Part shown: piece by piece, positions 51,201 through 63,086 of the stretch
Layout of the letters: each line of letters starts with the position of its first letter
Position numbering within the stretch: the first letter of the stretch is position 1
Origin: Owenia fusiformis
Lineage: Eukaryota; Annelida; Polychaeta; Sabellida; Oweniidae
Reading direction: 5' to 3'
Length of the DNA stretch: 64,000 bases
Assembly (NCBI GenBank): GCA_903813345.2
Contig: CAIIXF020000010.1
Location: 34,337,425-34,401,424 of the forward strand
Program-made: the position numbers and the translations under genes
The notes under the pieces: generated by a model
What the model saw: only the letters and a program-made list of their open reading frames with translations
The model's database searches: none
Told to the model about the DNA's origin: nothing

Positions 51201-53232
51201 TGTCACACAAATTAGTTAGTTTACAAAGTCCAAAAGTCACGTTATCTAATGAAATAGCATTTTCACCTTTTCCTGTGAATACCTCAAATAACTTTTATTA
51301 TTTGATTATTCATTTACTTGTACATTTTCCACGTGTGAGTGATTCGCACTCGTATGCGTTGACAAATTCTTATCGTCGGAGCAACTAAAACCTTTTAATC
51401 AAGTTGTTTGACATCATTTATTACAAAGAACACACAAAAGGCTTACGTCGATTTTTAAATAAAGATGGCAGCGAATGGCAATCAATCTGTGTTAATAATA
51501 TGGGATTCTGGTGCTGCCATCTTTATAACGGCTTAAAACATATGTCTTATACCTACATGTAAGGATTACTACTTACAGTTGTTTCGACCACTGCCCATTT
51601 TCCTTCATCCAGGATGACTGAATATCCACAAATCTCCACAACTATATAGTCCACATAAGCCAGGGGATATGCAGGAGTTCCCACAGGTCTTTGTTTAACC
51701 TAACCAATATCACACAATTGAAAATATGCAATACATATAGCTCTCCATATGTTCACAGGTTAAGCGTTTTGAGAAACCAACTTCATTTTGTATATTTTCT
51801 GATATCCACTTACCTTAACATGAAAATCAGTCCGTGGGCAAAATCTATCTTCTCTTCTATTACATGATCCACAGCATAGTCTAGTTAGAGTGTACAAACA
51901 TGGTCCTTGGAAATCAATTGATCGCCAGTTGTCATAAGTTACATAATGGACATCTCCACTACCTTGGCATATTCCATGGCCATACGTATTATCAAATGTC
52001 CATGGATATGGGAACTTGCCCACTGGAATATGAACACATCAAATGAATCACTTGAGGTGTATATGCATTCTGATACTCATAGCATCTTTCTGTTTCACCT
52101 GAAACATCTCAGGGCTGAGAAGATTTGAGATGTCATGGTTTATCATGATGGTGTATATGCATGTGTACGTGAGGTGTATGTTTTGAGTATTGACTATCAA
52201 TTTTAAATTTATTCTTCAACATGTATTTTAATATTTAATTTTAGTATCCCTAGGTCATGTTGTTTTATGGTCTCAGATTGTGACATTGGTACTTGCATTG
52301 TTTGGGAGGGGGACTTAGAAACTGTTTTTTTCACGTTGGATTATGATTTGGGATAGTTTGGTTTTTTCCTCGTTGCATGCTTTCTTTTTCTTGGTACGTT
52401 CTGTTGTAAATTTGGTACTTTCCCGCTGGTACTTGAGGATACACATTTTTAGCATTTCAAGTTGAATCTCAATATTTAGCCCCAAGTCGGTCTCTTTTAC
52501 TTATCTTGATTTCTATTATCAATTCAAGATCAGACACGTTAAAAAAATGCAGACTTGGGCAAGGCTACTCAATATCTAGCTGATGATGATTTGACTTATA
52601 TATTGTGTGAACAATACATTTCAGAATGAAGTAATACAATCATACTACTGTTAAATTGACCAGAATTCATTAGAAAATATGGCATCAATTTTTTTCAATA
52701 AAAACTGACAAAGCAATGGAAAAGTATTTTATACAGCGAAACCTTATACATACTACTTTATGATATTTGGATTTAAATGCAATATACTGTATACTGTTAT
52801 ATGTTAATGTTAGAATGATTGAAAAAAATTCATATCATGATATCTTTATATAATTTTTAGTTAACCCATCTGGCACTGTCTTTTGTTCTTGCTACCATAT
52901 ATTTGGAATGAAATGAGACATATATCCAACTCATATCTATTGAAACTAAATGACATACACAATATGCCGTACAAAATAATTCAAATCCCCTAGCATCTTG
53001 ATTCACAAGGTTACAGTTGCTCCATCTTCAACTTTTGTTATACATTGCACATTGGGAGACGAAGATGATCCCCCAGCACATGGCATATCTATTGTCCTAA
53101 AAATCAAAGAAATAGTCGAAAGAAAAGACCAGATACAAATACACAAGAGCTTGTCTTACCTGCAGTTCCAAATGTAGCAACAAAAATTATCAAGCTCAGT
53201 AGAGCAGCAAAATCTTTATCAACATACATCAT
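48300..53232 (-). CDS. Secreted von Willebrand factor type D domain protein (376 residues, 7 exons)
   Basis: Exons on the minus strand: 53160-53232, 51814-52022, 51577-51699, 50891-51058, 50056-50243, 48932-49104, 48300-48496. All are GT-AG with matching phases. Exon 1 is a signal peptide (MMYVDKDFAALLSLIIFVAT). Exons 2-5 form one VWD domain: ICQGSGDVHYVTYDNWRSID with FQGPCLYTL, then IVVEICGYSVIL, then KVCGICGNFNGNPEDDL holding the calcium-site and CxxC motifs. Exons 6-7 are a Cys-bearing tail (CEELNP, CKKYLAKN, NCSAKVMGYALRECYMDAI, NCPVSQ, GCYQK) of the C8 type that usually follows VWD. Such domains drive disulfide-linked multimers in gels and matrices. A single VWD-C8 unit this small is unlike mucins or zonadhesin. 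Two-VWD ostracod luciferases share the fold, but nothing here argues for that function. Confidence 0.88.
48580..48790. mobile_element. CAGTGGCG-ended MITE in VWD intron 6
   Basis: Inverted ends CAGTGGCGCCCC and CAGTGGCGGATCC, flanked by TGGTC (48575-48579 and 48791-48795). The interior has GGGCC-rich repeats (GGGCCTTTTTGGC). CAGTGGCG ends recall hAT-type MITEs, though the duplication is 5 bases. Confidence 0.75.
49140..50035. repeat. 14-base minisatellite filling VWD intron 5
   Basis: About 60 copies of CAGAGGTCATAGTC with variants (CAGAAGTC, CAAAGTC, CATCGTC, CTTAGTA). The array occupies nearly all of the intron between exons ending 49104 and starting 50056. Variants alternate in higher-order blocks, for example AAGTCCAGAAGTCCAGAGGT at intervals of about 120-200 bases. 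Confidence 0.97.
51059..51118 (-). repeat. Tandem copy of VWD exon 4 acceptor side
   Basis: 59-base period duplication of the acceptor (TTTTCAG) and the first ~45 bases of exon 4 (codons for HANYVPNPF, then YSSGVL). Use of the outer acceptor would add 59 bases and shift the frame, so the inner one at 51059-51060 is taken as real. Confidence 0.9.
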
Positions 53233-54630
53233 GATCAGATGTGTAAAAAGTGTTTATCAAGCATGTCATTTTATACCCAGAAATACTATTTGATTCAATA
53301 GTGACTATTAATATGATTCTAAAGTACTCATAAATTGTTTTATAAAAATTAAAATGACTAAATTTTATTTTGGATGACCATTGTCATGCCATGTAGTATA
53401 AGGACAATAAAAATTGCACGACACACAAGAACATTAACCGATGGTATATATTTGATGCAGGCACAAATGCACCTACATGACTCCGTTTAATGATTATGTT
53501 TTTCAATGATGAGTGTGTGGGCAACAGAGCATCGACATTATTGTCATATGATATTTTGCACTCAATCTACTGCAAAGAAATATAAAAAGGACATAAGGGA
53601 CGTTAGATACACGTTTTTAAAGCAACTTGTACGCGAACGTGCAGAATTAGGATCCTCTGTGGATTAGTTCTACCATTTGTACTGTTTTTTTGGATTAAGG
53701 ATAAAGGTATACGGAAAATAGTTGTAATTGAATTAGGTCCCTGGAAAGGTGAATTGAAAGCTGGACAGTAATCCACGGAAGTCGAAATATTACATGCTCA
53801 TAGACAGGTTCTCTTAAAAATGTGTAACTTAACCTTCCAATTAACATTGTATTAAGTCACGTCAAACGTGGTGGCTTTAGGTTGAATGAAACGACTATCA
53901 TAAAAATTTATACTATTTTCAAACTAAACCTTATTGTTTAAATCATAAAAATATCAAGCCATTGAACTAAGAATATCAGTTTAAGCTTCATTTATTGCCG
54001 GAATCATTTGGTTATCAATAAGGAAGTACAAATGCAGAAAAACTATTGTTTGATGTGGCTTTCGAGCTTTTCATTGGACAGGAGGCTAAACAAGGAAGTT
54101 CATGAAAATCAACCAGGAACGTACATGTACAGTACATACCCAATATGCCTAATACAGTTAAAAATTGAGTCCATACACAGGATGGTCCCCTCACTTCCAA
54201 TGTAGATCACAATTTACCCTTGGCAATTAGGACTTTGATATCTTTGATACCTACATGATCATAGCCAGGTGGCTGTAGTCCATATACAATGCACCATATA
54301 CAATGCAAATTAAAAAAAAATTGGGCATACCCCCTTTTTGGGGCTCGCTTCGCTCGATATGATGCGCCCAAAAATCGCACCCCAATATTGCTGACTGCGC
54401 CTCTGACCAATTTGGTTCGTGCGGTGTACCAATTAACGATTTTTAAGTTAGTACTATACTATGAAATTAAAAAATCTGTTCTGCGACCATGCTGAATTCA
54501 AAGTTTAGTCTAATTGTAATATATGAAGAATTTGAAAAGTTTTGAACTTTCAAATTGCCCGCCCTCAATGCGACACCTAGCGAGTAAAAATGTGAAAACC
54601 CAAATTAGCGTAATCGAGTAGAAATTTAAA
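53233..54630. other. Intergenic region between divergent VWD and frataxin genes
   Basis: The two genes are transcribed away from each other across this 1.4 kb, so it should hold both promoters. I recognise no TATA box or other motif with confidence. A short GGGGCTCGCTTCGCTCG palindromic stretch (54338-54357) sits in a ~180-base piece resembling a MITE. Confidence 0.5.
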
Positions 54631-57600
54631 ATGTTTTGCAAATTTCAGGGAATAAAACACTGTTGTGTTCTTATTACAGCAGTTAAAAGCAGAGTACCAT
54701 ATACCTCTGGGTACATAAGTCTAACGAGAGCATTATGGATGGGACTACGAGCCGACACTTCTGTAAGGGAGTCGCGATCAAAGGAGGTAAATGTCGCCAC
54801 ACTTGACCGGAAACAAATATTTTTTAGTCAAAAAATTATATTTCGATATAACCTGAAAAATCAAAGGACCTCGGCCTAGTGCAGTGACTTATAGGAAAAT
54901 ACAATTCTATTTTAGAAGCAAAACATTTATGTAGATCGTTGTGTACAGTAAATCTGTTCCGTTTGGGAGTTTTACCAACGTCTCTCTCAAGAATGAGTGA
55001 AAACTCCATCTTGATCTGACATAAATGTATATAGTCTCAGATATTGATTCAGGGGGTTTCACCTTGACATCTCTAGTATATAATTTCATCGTCTGAGTAA
55101 ACAAAACGCTTATGCTACTCTCCGGGGCTACTATACCTTCTTCTAAGGCCACTATATTGTGGCCTTCGTCCAAAGATAAATCCCTGCATTTTTTTACTGC
55201 TGTATACTGGTCAAGTCATAATCATAAAATTTGAAATCAAATGTTCGCCATTTTTCCACATCACAATTTGAATTGGGAGTTTTGGTCTTCTTACTTCACC
55301 AAAAATTCAGAAACACACATGAAGTGATCAATGTTCACATCTTCTGGATCGCTAACTTAGAATTTACAGCCAGTTACTTATGTCAGACGTTAACGACATT
55401 TTGTCCAGTTTTCGAATTTCGCCATTTTTCTTGGAGCCGTTTGTTTTAACTTTAGACGTAATCCTGACGAAATTATGCAATATCTCATCAAGGAGCCTAG
55501 CCAGTTCCATTTCAATTCATGAAATATTAACATGACGGTTTTTAGAATATTACTTAAATTTATTGAACCCCTACTAGAAATTTTACAATAGTTCACGGTG
55601 TTCCAGATGGAATTACTTCTAGCCAAGAATTGACTAGAGACTTGAGTAACTTTGAGCAAGCCTAGAATGTATTACAACTTCAAGGCAGTGTCGTAGCCAG
55701 CAAATGGGAGTGCAAGTTTTGGGTTTGCATCACTGTGAGCAAAATAAGCCACAAAAATGGATATGGTGCATTCTAAGCATTTCAAACTATAATGATAATG
55801 TTTTTCCAACAAATTTTACAAAATTGCTCTTCGGGGGTGGGGGGGTCCGATTTCACCTATTGAACCCCTGGCTACGCCCATGCAAGGCAAACATCAATTC
55901 ATAGGCACAGGAGCATGTGATATTAATGCACATTCAAACTTTGCCTGATTGTTCCCTAAGAAAAAATATAATGTGTTTGTGTGTACAGGTACATCAAGAT
56001 TGCAAGAAAACTGTTTCATCATTTTATAAGACATTTTTGATTAAGAAATATAGACTGAAAAGCAGGTATTGTAATGACAAATAGATACCATAGGGGTAGA
56101 CACAAACGTTTTCTATACCTCAATGACCGAAGGGAGTGAGGGGTTCAAAAGCTTTTGGGCCAAACCCTTAGGTATTTATTACTTGATATAATATCTGAGG
56201 TATTTATGATGATTCAAACATGAAAATTCACCAAAATTACTTCAATTCCTCTTCCAGTGCACTGAATGAAACATTAGTACAGACCGTACCAGGTATTGTA
56301 TAGACGAATAAATACCGTGTGAAATATTGACTTTGTTCAGAGTTTATAGAATGCCTGATTACAGTCATGTTCAAATTACAGATCAAAATTTTGTAATTTC
56401 AGAAGCCTAAAGGTGGTGGAGTTTTGCCATTCACACCCCATCGAGATTCCCTGTCTAAAATGACTCATCGTATATACTGTATGGATCACCAGTCTAACAG
56501 GTACATGCAAAACTTGAGGTTTATGTCTATATAATGTTAAATAAAATGAAATGAAGTTTCGAAGTATGCTATGTTATTTTGATATTGTGCAGTGGCGTAG
56601 CTTGGGTATTTTGTGAGTGTACGCCACAAGTGAGCGAAACTATGAGGGGGTTTGAGGCTTCTTTTCCCAGAAAATTTGAAAATGAGATTGCGTCTGAAGC
56701 CTTCTGGGGCGTTTTAAGCACGAAATTTCGACTAATATGGATTAATAAAATGTAAATTGTTGGCCATATTTAAGAATATCCAGTATTTTTAAAGTGTTCA
56801 ATCTAAATATTCAACTTTTCTCTAAATTTGAGAGTACGCCATGGCGTTTTATGCGTATATGACGCTACGCTTTTGTTGTGTATGGATTTGTTTATAAAGG
56901 ATAATACATAGACGAGAATTTAATAAACTAAGGCTTTGTTTCATTTTTTATGTGTAACTAAAATATTATTAATTTTGTTATCATTTAATATTTATTAAAA
57001 ATAATATTTTTTAATTTCTAGTCTTACTGAAATAGAATTTGAGGACATTTGTGAAGAAACTCTGGATTCATTGACAGAATTCTTTGAAGATCTTGGAGAT
57101 AACGATGACTATTTTAAGCATGAGGATTATGATGTGCAGTTTTCCGTGAGTGTTTTCTGTTTACTTTTTATATTAAAAAAATTACAGCATGTACATCATG
57201 TACATTGTATAATTAAAATTCTCGAACACAGCATGGCTGAAAATGTCATGCTATGTAGCTGAATGTATCATAAATGTGAAAATCTGTATGTGGCTGAAAT
57301 CTTCTACATCATGTAGCTAAAATTCTCATACATTGCATAGCTTAAAACGCCACATGTATTGTAGCTAAAAATCTCATTTAACTTGTAGGTCACATTCTCA
57401 TACAATTAGTTACTGAAAATGTCATTTGTCACATAGCTGAAAGTTCCAAAAAGGGTATCCCAAAATTAAATCCTATCATCTCACTTTATTCACCTATATA
57501 CTTCTTATACATTAAAATTCCAAAGGGTATCCCAAAATTCAAACTTTTAAATCCTTTGATGTGAGAGACATCTTTTTATCATTTTCAAAGCTCTTCTGTT

Positions 57601-59621
57601 TGTCTAGATTTGTTCAGATTTTACACTTGAATATCCACTGTATATGTTTATCTCCTTGTCACCATGTTCATGTATTTTAGAGTGGTGTAATGACCTTCGA
57701 TAGCAAGTCGCTAATACAGTCTCAGCTGTAGTGGCTAGCCCTTATGGCTCAGGGGTAGAGCGTCTGACTCGAGAGCGGGAGGATCTTGGGCTCGATTCCC
57801 GTACGCGGCATTGAATTTAGCACATTCTCTTTCGAGTCTAGTATCTGGCTCGGTACACTACAGCTACCTGACGAGCGTGCCCAAGGGTCGTTACAGTGGT
57901 ATCTTAACAGTTCAACTAGGTGGAGACATGGGCACATATGTTATCAACAAACAAACACCCAATACAATTTGAATTCCTGTATTTCAGAGTGGTGTCTTAA
58001 CAATTCAACTAGGTGGAGAGCTTGGGACATATGTTATCAACAAACAAACACCAAATAAACAAATATGGCTGTCTTCACCAACCAGGTTAGTTTGTGATTG
58101 GGTGCATCTTTATTACCTGATACTGTTTTACACTATTTGCAAACATTCATAGGATCAAATCTTGCAGTATGACAAGGTGTGATACGATACAACCCCTCCC
58201 TAATTGCATATTTGCAGTTTTTCCAAATTCTATAGCAAAGGTGTGATGAGATACAACCCCTCCCTAATTGCATATTTGCAGTTTTTGCAAATCCTATAGC
58301 AAAGGTGTGATGCGATACAACCCCTCCCTAATTGCATATTTGCAGTTTTTGCAAATCCTATAGCAAGGCATATAACGTGAAGACACTCTGACTTGATGGA
58401 AATCTAATCCATATATTTCAAAGGGGTTGCGTTTGTACCCAATTTTGACCGCCCTCCCCCCCTTGATTTGCATTGTAACAAACACAGTTTTGCATTTATA
58501 CCCAACACAATCTCCCCCTCCCATAAATAGCATCGGCCTAAAATCCATGTGTTTACATCCTAAGTTTACATGTGGTTTCCCGCAAATTGGAGTGACTTTT
58601 CAAATCAGCTCTTAGCATAGGATTTGATTCTCTCTATGTTATAAACTTACTTAAAAGAAATCAACTTAATAGTGCAAAATGCTATTGTCCTTATAATAAA
58701 GAAATCTTCAATTTTGCAAATTAGACTCCTCAGAAATACTCAGGTTACACAATAGAGTTTTTGAATCATTTTCTGGAGAAAGTAATTTTCTCTTTATTTG
58801 TGACATATATATTTGTGACCTATATTATCAAAGAAAAAAACTGCTTATGGTTCGATTGGGCTGCTTTTAAGTATCTCAGTCCAAAATTGGCCTAAGAGAA
58901 TGTCAATAGATGGCAGTATTGGATTTATTTACATATTGCAAATATTGGATAACAATTTCAAGATGGATTCAACTTCTAACATGTAAAAAGACAACTATTT
59001 GGTGTATTAGAGTAATATTCGACACAAACAAGAGGAGGCAATAACCCAGCATTTAAAGATGAACCTCATGTTGTAATACAAACCTATAGGCTCACTTAGA
59101 GGTTCACTTTTACATGAAAATAGATACGTTCATGAATTATGGGTAATTCCCCCCTCTTGATCATACCAATCATACCAGAAAGTGAAGACAAACCCCGACC
59201 TTCCATCTTTATGAGTCTTCGTATACGTTTCACATCTAACCTCATTTTATTTTGTTAAATGCATGAATTGTTGTCAAAATATCAATGATTACCTACAAGA
59301 TATTTGATTACTTACAAGAAATTACATAAATATTAATCTAATCTCTTCCCATTTAGCACTTCTAATATCTTGAGATATATTGTACATGCATGTTTGTCAA
59401 AATATTCAAAAATATTTCATGATTACATAGGAAGTAAGTTATTAATCTGATGCATTTTATTCATTTTCAGTGGCCCCAAAAGATTTAACTATACAGATGG
59501 TACATGGCTATATAGACACACTGGAGAGACCCTACATGGACTTCTATCTAGTGAACTCACAATAGCACTAAACACTGACATAAACCTTGACAATTGTGCA
59601 AACTCGACGAGGCAATCATAG
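54631..59621 (+). CDS. FXN: Frataxin, mitochondrial iron-sulfur cluster assembly factor
   Basis: Stimulates sulfur transfer in the mitochondrial cysteine desulfurase-scaffold complex (family knowledge). Exons 54631-54762, 56403-56500, 57022-57145, 57988-58085 and 59471-59621 join in phase into 200 residues; human is 210, also five exons. Exon 1 is a Cys/Arg-bearing presequence with few acids, fit for mitochondrial import; it is the least certain exon, supported by phase and donor GTAAGG. Exon 3 gives [20 protein letters not shown] with FEDL, the acidic helix that binds metal. Exon 4 gives [20 protein letters not shown] with the key Asn and Trp. Exon 5 gives [20 protein letters not shown] and ends at the TAG at 59619. 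A broken duplicate of exon 4 lies just upstream of the real one. Confidence 0.95.
55686..55883. mobile_element. MITE with CAGTGTCGTAGCCAG ends in frataxin intron 1
   Basis: Inverted ends CAGTGTCGTAGCCAGC and CATGGGCGTAGCCAGG, flanked by CAAGG (55681-55685 and 55884-55888). It shares GTTTGCATCACTGTGAGC and TATGGTGCATTCTAAGCATT with the longer piece at 14217-14395. Confidence 0.8.
57675..57960 (+). pseudogene. Second copy of frataxin exon 4, split by a tRNA-derived element
   Basis: The acceptor-like TGTATTTTAG and AGTGGT at 57681 continue after the insertion with ATCTTAACAGTTCAACTAGG through CAAACAAACACCC. Apart from the insertion the copy is 93 bases upstream of the true exon. The matching reading is lost and the donor end is absent, so it is taken as a dead exon copy. 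Confidence 0.9.
57687..57894 (+). mobile_element. tRNA-derived SINE-like element with inverted ends
   Basis: Flanked by AGTGGT (57681-57686 and 57895-57900). Contains pol III A box TGGCTCAGGGGTAGAGCG (57751) and B box GGGCTCGATTCCC (57787), correctly spaced, as in a tRNA head. Unlike most SINEs it has no poly(A) or A-rich tail; instead its termini are inverted: GTAATGACCTT and GTAACGACCCTT. Confidence 0.75.
58160..58370. repeat. Three-unit tandem repeat, about 62 bases, in frataxin intron 4
   Basis: Units contain GATACAACCCCTCCCTAATT and GCATATTTGCAGTTTTT. The first unit is slightly diverged. It does not include an exon edge. Confidence 0.9.
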
Positions 59622-59742
59622 CATATTAAAGTTGTTTATCTGTAATATGAATAGAAAATATAGAAAATGTTGTAGTGTATGGATGAAACTAAACAACTTG
59701 GTTGGCTGATTGTGATGACGGATATTCCATGCCAAGTATGTG

Positions 59743-60596
59743 TACAGGGTGGTCCAAAAAAGTGAACCCTTGCAACAAGCTATTAATCTCAGTTATTACT
59801 TGCATTCATGGGCTAATATTTCCACATATGTTTTAGAGAAAGGTATTTTATGTGGGTACAATAAAGGTCACTCAGTCTTAAGTCTTGCAGAGGTTACATG
59901 GCATCAACAGACATGCCTGATAGTGATAAATGATTGATGTGCTCAATTCATGCTCCACGGGTCTGGAAAACTGCTTTTATGGGAATGTATACTAAAAAAG
60001 ATACACAGCTAATTCACTTTCACCTGGAACCTATGCTGTGAGGATCAACCTGGAATCCTCATGAAACCCTCATGGATTTCTTGTGAAATCTACATGGATT
60101 TTGAGGCATGCTGATCCAAGTGGAATTGGGAAAATTTTTCCATGCTTATTTGCATGCAAACCTTGTGAAATATTAACGTTGAAAGGTGCGATGATAATGT
60201 GGACCCATGTGGATCGAATTCACGTGGAAATAGTGTGAATTCCATGTGAAATCATGTTGATTGCTACACATATTATCCCAAGTTGATTCCATTTGGATAG
60301 TATTGGGGGTGTGCAACAATTTTTTTCTTTAAGAAAAATGCTTTAGAATTACAAAACACCCCTAGATATGCTAGAACGAGTGGTGAACAACTTCATCATT
60401 TGCGTTGCAGTAGTTATCCAGAACTGCGGAGCATTGATTGAGCACATGATCCAAAATCATGCATGTCTGTTGATGCCATGTAATTTCTCCAAGAATTAAG
60501 ACTAAGTGACCTTTATGGTACCCACAAAAACGTAAGGCCTTCCTCATGTGTGAATAATCATTATGATATCAGACATTAACAATCTTGAAATATATA
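59743..60596. mobile_element. Foldback mariner-like element, right end replaced
   Basis: Left end TACAGGGTGGTCCAAAAAAG. Arms at about 59830-59940 and 60425-60545 share, inverted, GGTCACT..AGTCTTA, ACATGGCATCAACAGACATG and GATTGATGTGCTCAA. Its right terminus is lost at the border with the next element. The centre has GTGGAAATAGTGTGAATTCC-type repeats. Non-coding. Confidence 0.65.
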
Positions 60597-61565
60597 TACA
60601 GGGTGGGGCAAAAAAAATACTCAAGTTTCAAGATGAATATTATATGATGGGTGTTAAACCATATGCCATGTATTATATATCATGTTAATGATGAATCATT
60701 TCCTAACAGTATGACTCCATCTGATTGAAAAACCTTTGTTTTCTTGTGGAGTTAGAGTTAGTTATTAATATTCACCCCTCTGGCTGGGTGGCAATTGTGG
60801 TGGACTTTGTCTTTAATGGCATCACAACTATATTGGGCAATATCTGTTCCAACAATGCTCCATCCGACCCCCCCCCTCCATCCGATATTAATTTATTGCG
60901 ATTTTTTTGTATAACGCATGGAAACTAACTTTAAAAAGTGAGCAATGTCATTAATATTGTAATAATTATGTCCCTTATATCTATTTAATAAATAGATATA
61001 AAAGGTGAGTGAAAATAACTCTCGAATTATGGACTTATCGTCCACAAGAAAGTTGCCGAAAAATCAAGTTTGTGTCAGATATCCATGCATACTTTATCAG
61101 TTTATGTTGGGGTCGATTAACCGATGATTAATCGACTAATATGTTTCATTGATCGATTAAGTAATGTGCCATTGGTGCACACCTCTACAAGTATTTATTA
61201 CAGGTCCTGTAGACCATTGTTGCCCGATTTTTTGCAAAAACATTGACTTTTGCACGTTGGTGATGATGTGCCTTTCTTAATAGATCTCATGTCTTAGAAG
61301 GGTATCAGCTCAAAAAAATACTAGATGACCTAACATATTTTGCCATGCACTGCGCCTATTCATTTGGCAATTCAGTTGTAAATTTTCTCTTGAAAAAATA
61401 AATCTTCCAAATTTGTTGAGTTTTCTTGCAGAAATCCCCCCCCCCTCCATACCATTTTAACGATCACTGGGCGTGAATATGGCATAAAATACATGGCATG
61501 GTTTAACATATATCATTTGATATTCATCTTTAAACGTGTGTATTGTTTTTTAAGCCCACCCTGTA
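60597..61565. mobile_element. Mariner-like TIR element (969 bases)
   Basis: Inverted ends TACAGGGTGGGGCAAAAAAA and TACAGGGTGGGCTTAAAAAA, continuing through GATGAATATTATATGATGG/ATATCATTTGATATTCATC and CCATATGCCATGTATT. TA borders. No transposase remains that I can recognise. Confidence 0.8.
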
Positions 61566-61783
61566 TATACAAATTACCAGAGACATATAAAACATATTAT
61601 ATGTCTCTGAAATAATTAAAGATTTTTATATAAAAACCTGATCACAGTGGGAAAAAAGAATGAAGAGTTATACATTAAAGTGTGTTATTTATTCATGACC
61701 TTCCACGAAGACGTTTAAACATTTACATGTATACAGCTTCAGAACATTTTTTATGTGAAGAAACCTTTTTCTAGTATTACATA

Positions 61784-63032
61784 TACAGTAGAACCTGTAT
61801 ATCTGAACACCTGGCTAATCCGAACACCTTCCAATTTGAACACTTTTTTCGGTCCCATTTTTTCCTCCCATTGACTCCCATGTTAACAAAACCTTGAAAT
61901 CTGAACACCTCCTAATTTGAACAGTGAACAACCAGATTTGAAAAAGTGACCTGTCTAATCTGAACATTTTGATCAGAATTCAAATGTCTGGACATTTCAA
62001 TTAAAGCCACATATTGAGTCAATGTTATAGTTGTTATTTATCTTTACATATACAATGTAATCAAAGAACCAATATTGTCCTAATTAACTTATTAAGTCTC
62101 AGTGACATCCCTTTGTGGAAAACAACAGAATGTTTGGAAAAGGTGTGAATACAGGGGTTAATTGGTTTATCCTATTAGAAAAGAACTGAATGTTTTATGT
62201 TTGGATTAAGAGAAGGTTTTGAATCAAGAAGATAATTGATTTATCATTATTTGAAATTACCTGGATGTTTTTGATTTGGATTAAGAGAAAGGTGAGACTT
62301 TGGGAGATAATTGGTTTATCCTTATTGTAAATTAACTGGATGTTTTTGCTTTGGATTATGAACAGGTCTTAACTGTTTTATATCCCATGGGTCTGTTATG
62401 ATAGCTACGATTCAATCAGTAAATGTTTTATAATCACAAAGACAACACAGACGACATTTGCAGACATGATTATATCACGAGAAAGAGAAAAAATTCAACT
62501 TTGTAATATCCTATTACTAAAATGTCTCCTAAAAAGGCATACATCTGACATCCTGAATGCCCTTGAAATTTTAAAGGATTATACATCATCTCGAATGACA
62601 CTCATGAAAAATTCATTTTACTCGAAGAGGATATCTACTCAAATAATTCTAATGCTAAAAGTGCCAAGAATCAAGCTACAATGAAGAATTTTTTCAAGCA
62701 AAAGTAAAGCAGTGCTATATAACCATAATATGGGATAAGCCATTTGATAAGCATAAGATTTCGTACGAGACTATCATATATTTTTACAGTGTATTCCAAA
62801 GTTTTTAAGAGTTATTTTTACTAAAATGATGAAATTGTTCAAAATATAAATAAAACATAGCATATAGGCTATAGGCCTATTGTAGAATTAACTCATCAAC
62901 AACATGTATTGTTTTCTGTGCAATAAGTGTACTGAACAATGAAAATCCCCCCCCCCGACCAACAAAACACCTGCCAATTTGAACGCTTTTGGCTGGTCCC
63001 ATGGGTGTTCGGATAAGACAGGTTTTACTGTA
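61784..63032 (+). mobile_element. Pogo/Tigger-like element remnant
   Basis: Ends TACAGTAGAACCTGTATATC and, inverted, TACAGTAAAACCTGTCTTAT, with the subterminal motifs TCCGAACACC and AATTTGAACAC repeated, as in pogo-group ends. At about 62540-62640 the plus strand gives SDILNALEILKDYTSSRMTL, which resembles the C-terminal tail of Tigger-type transposases (weak). The catalytic domain is missing. Confidence 0.75.
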
Positions 63033-63086
63033 TAGAAATAAATAACTTGTTATACAGCTTTTAACTTAAGAAGAAACTTCATCAAA

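Noticed and set aside
56590-56876. Another CAGTGGCGTAGC-ended MITE in frataxin intron 2
   Set aside because: The left end fits, but the right end (GACGCTACGC) matches only over a few bases and no target duplication was found; too weak to list.
57733-57806. A functional tRNA gene
   Set aside because: A and B boxes are present but the acceptor and anticodon stems do not pair, and the sequence lies inside a 208-base element with its own target duplication.
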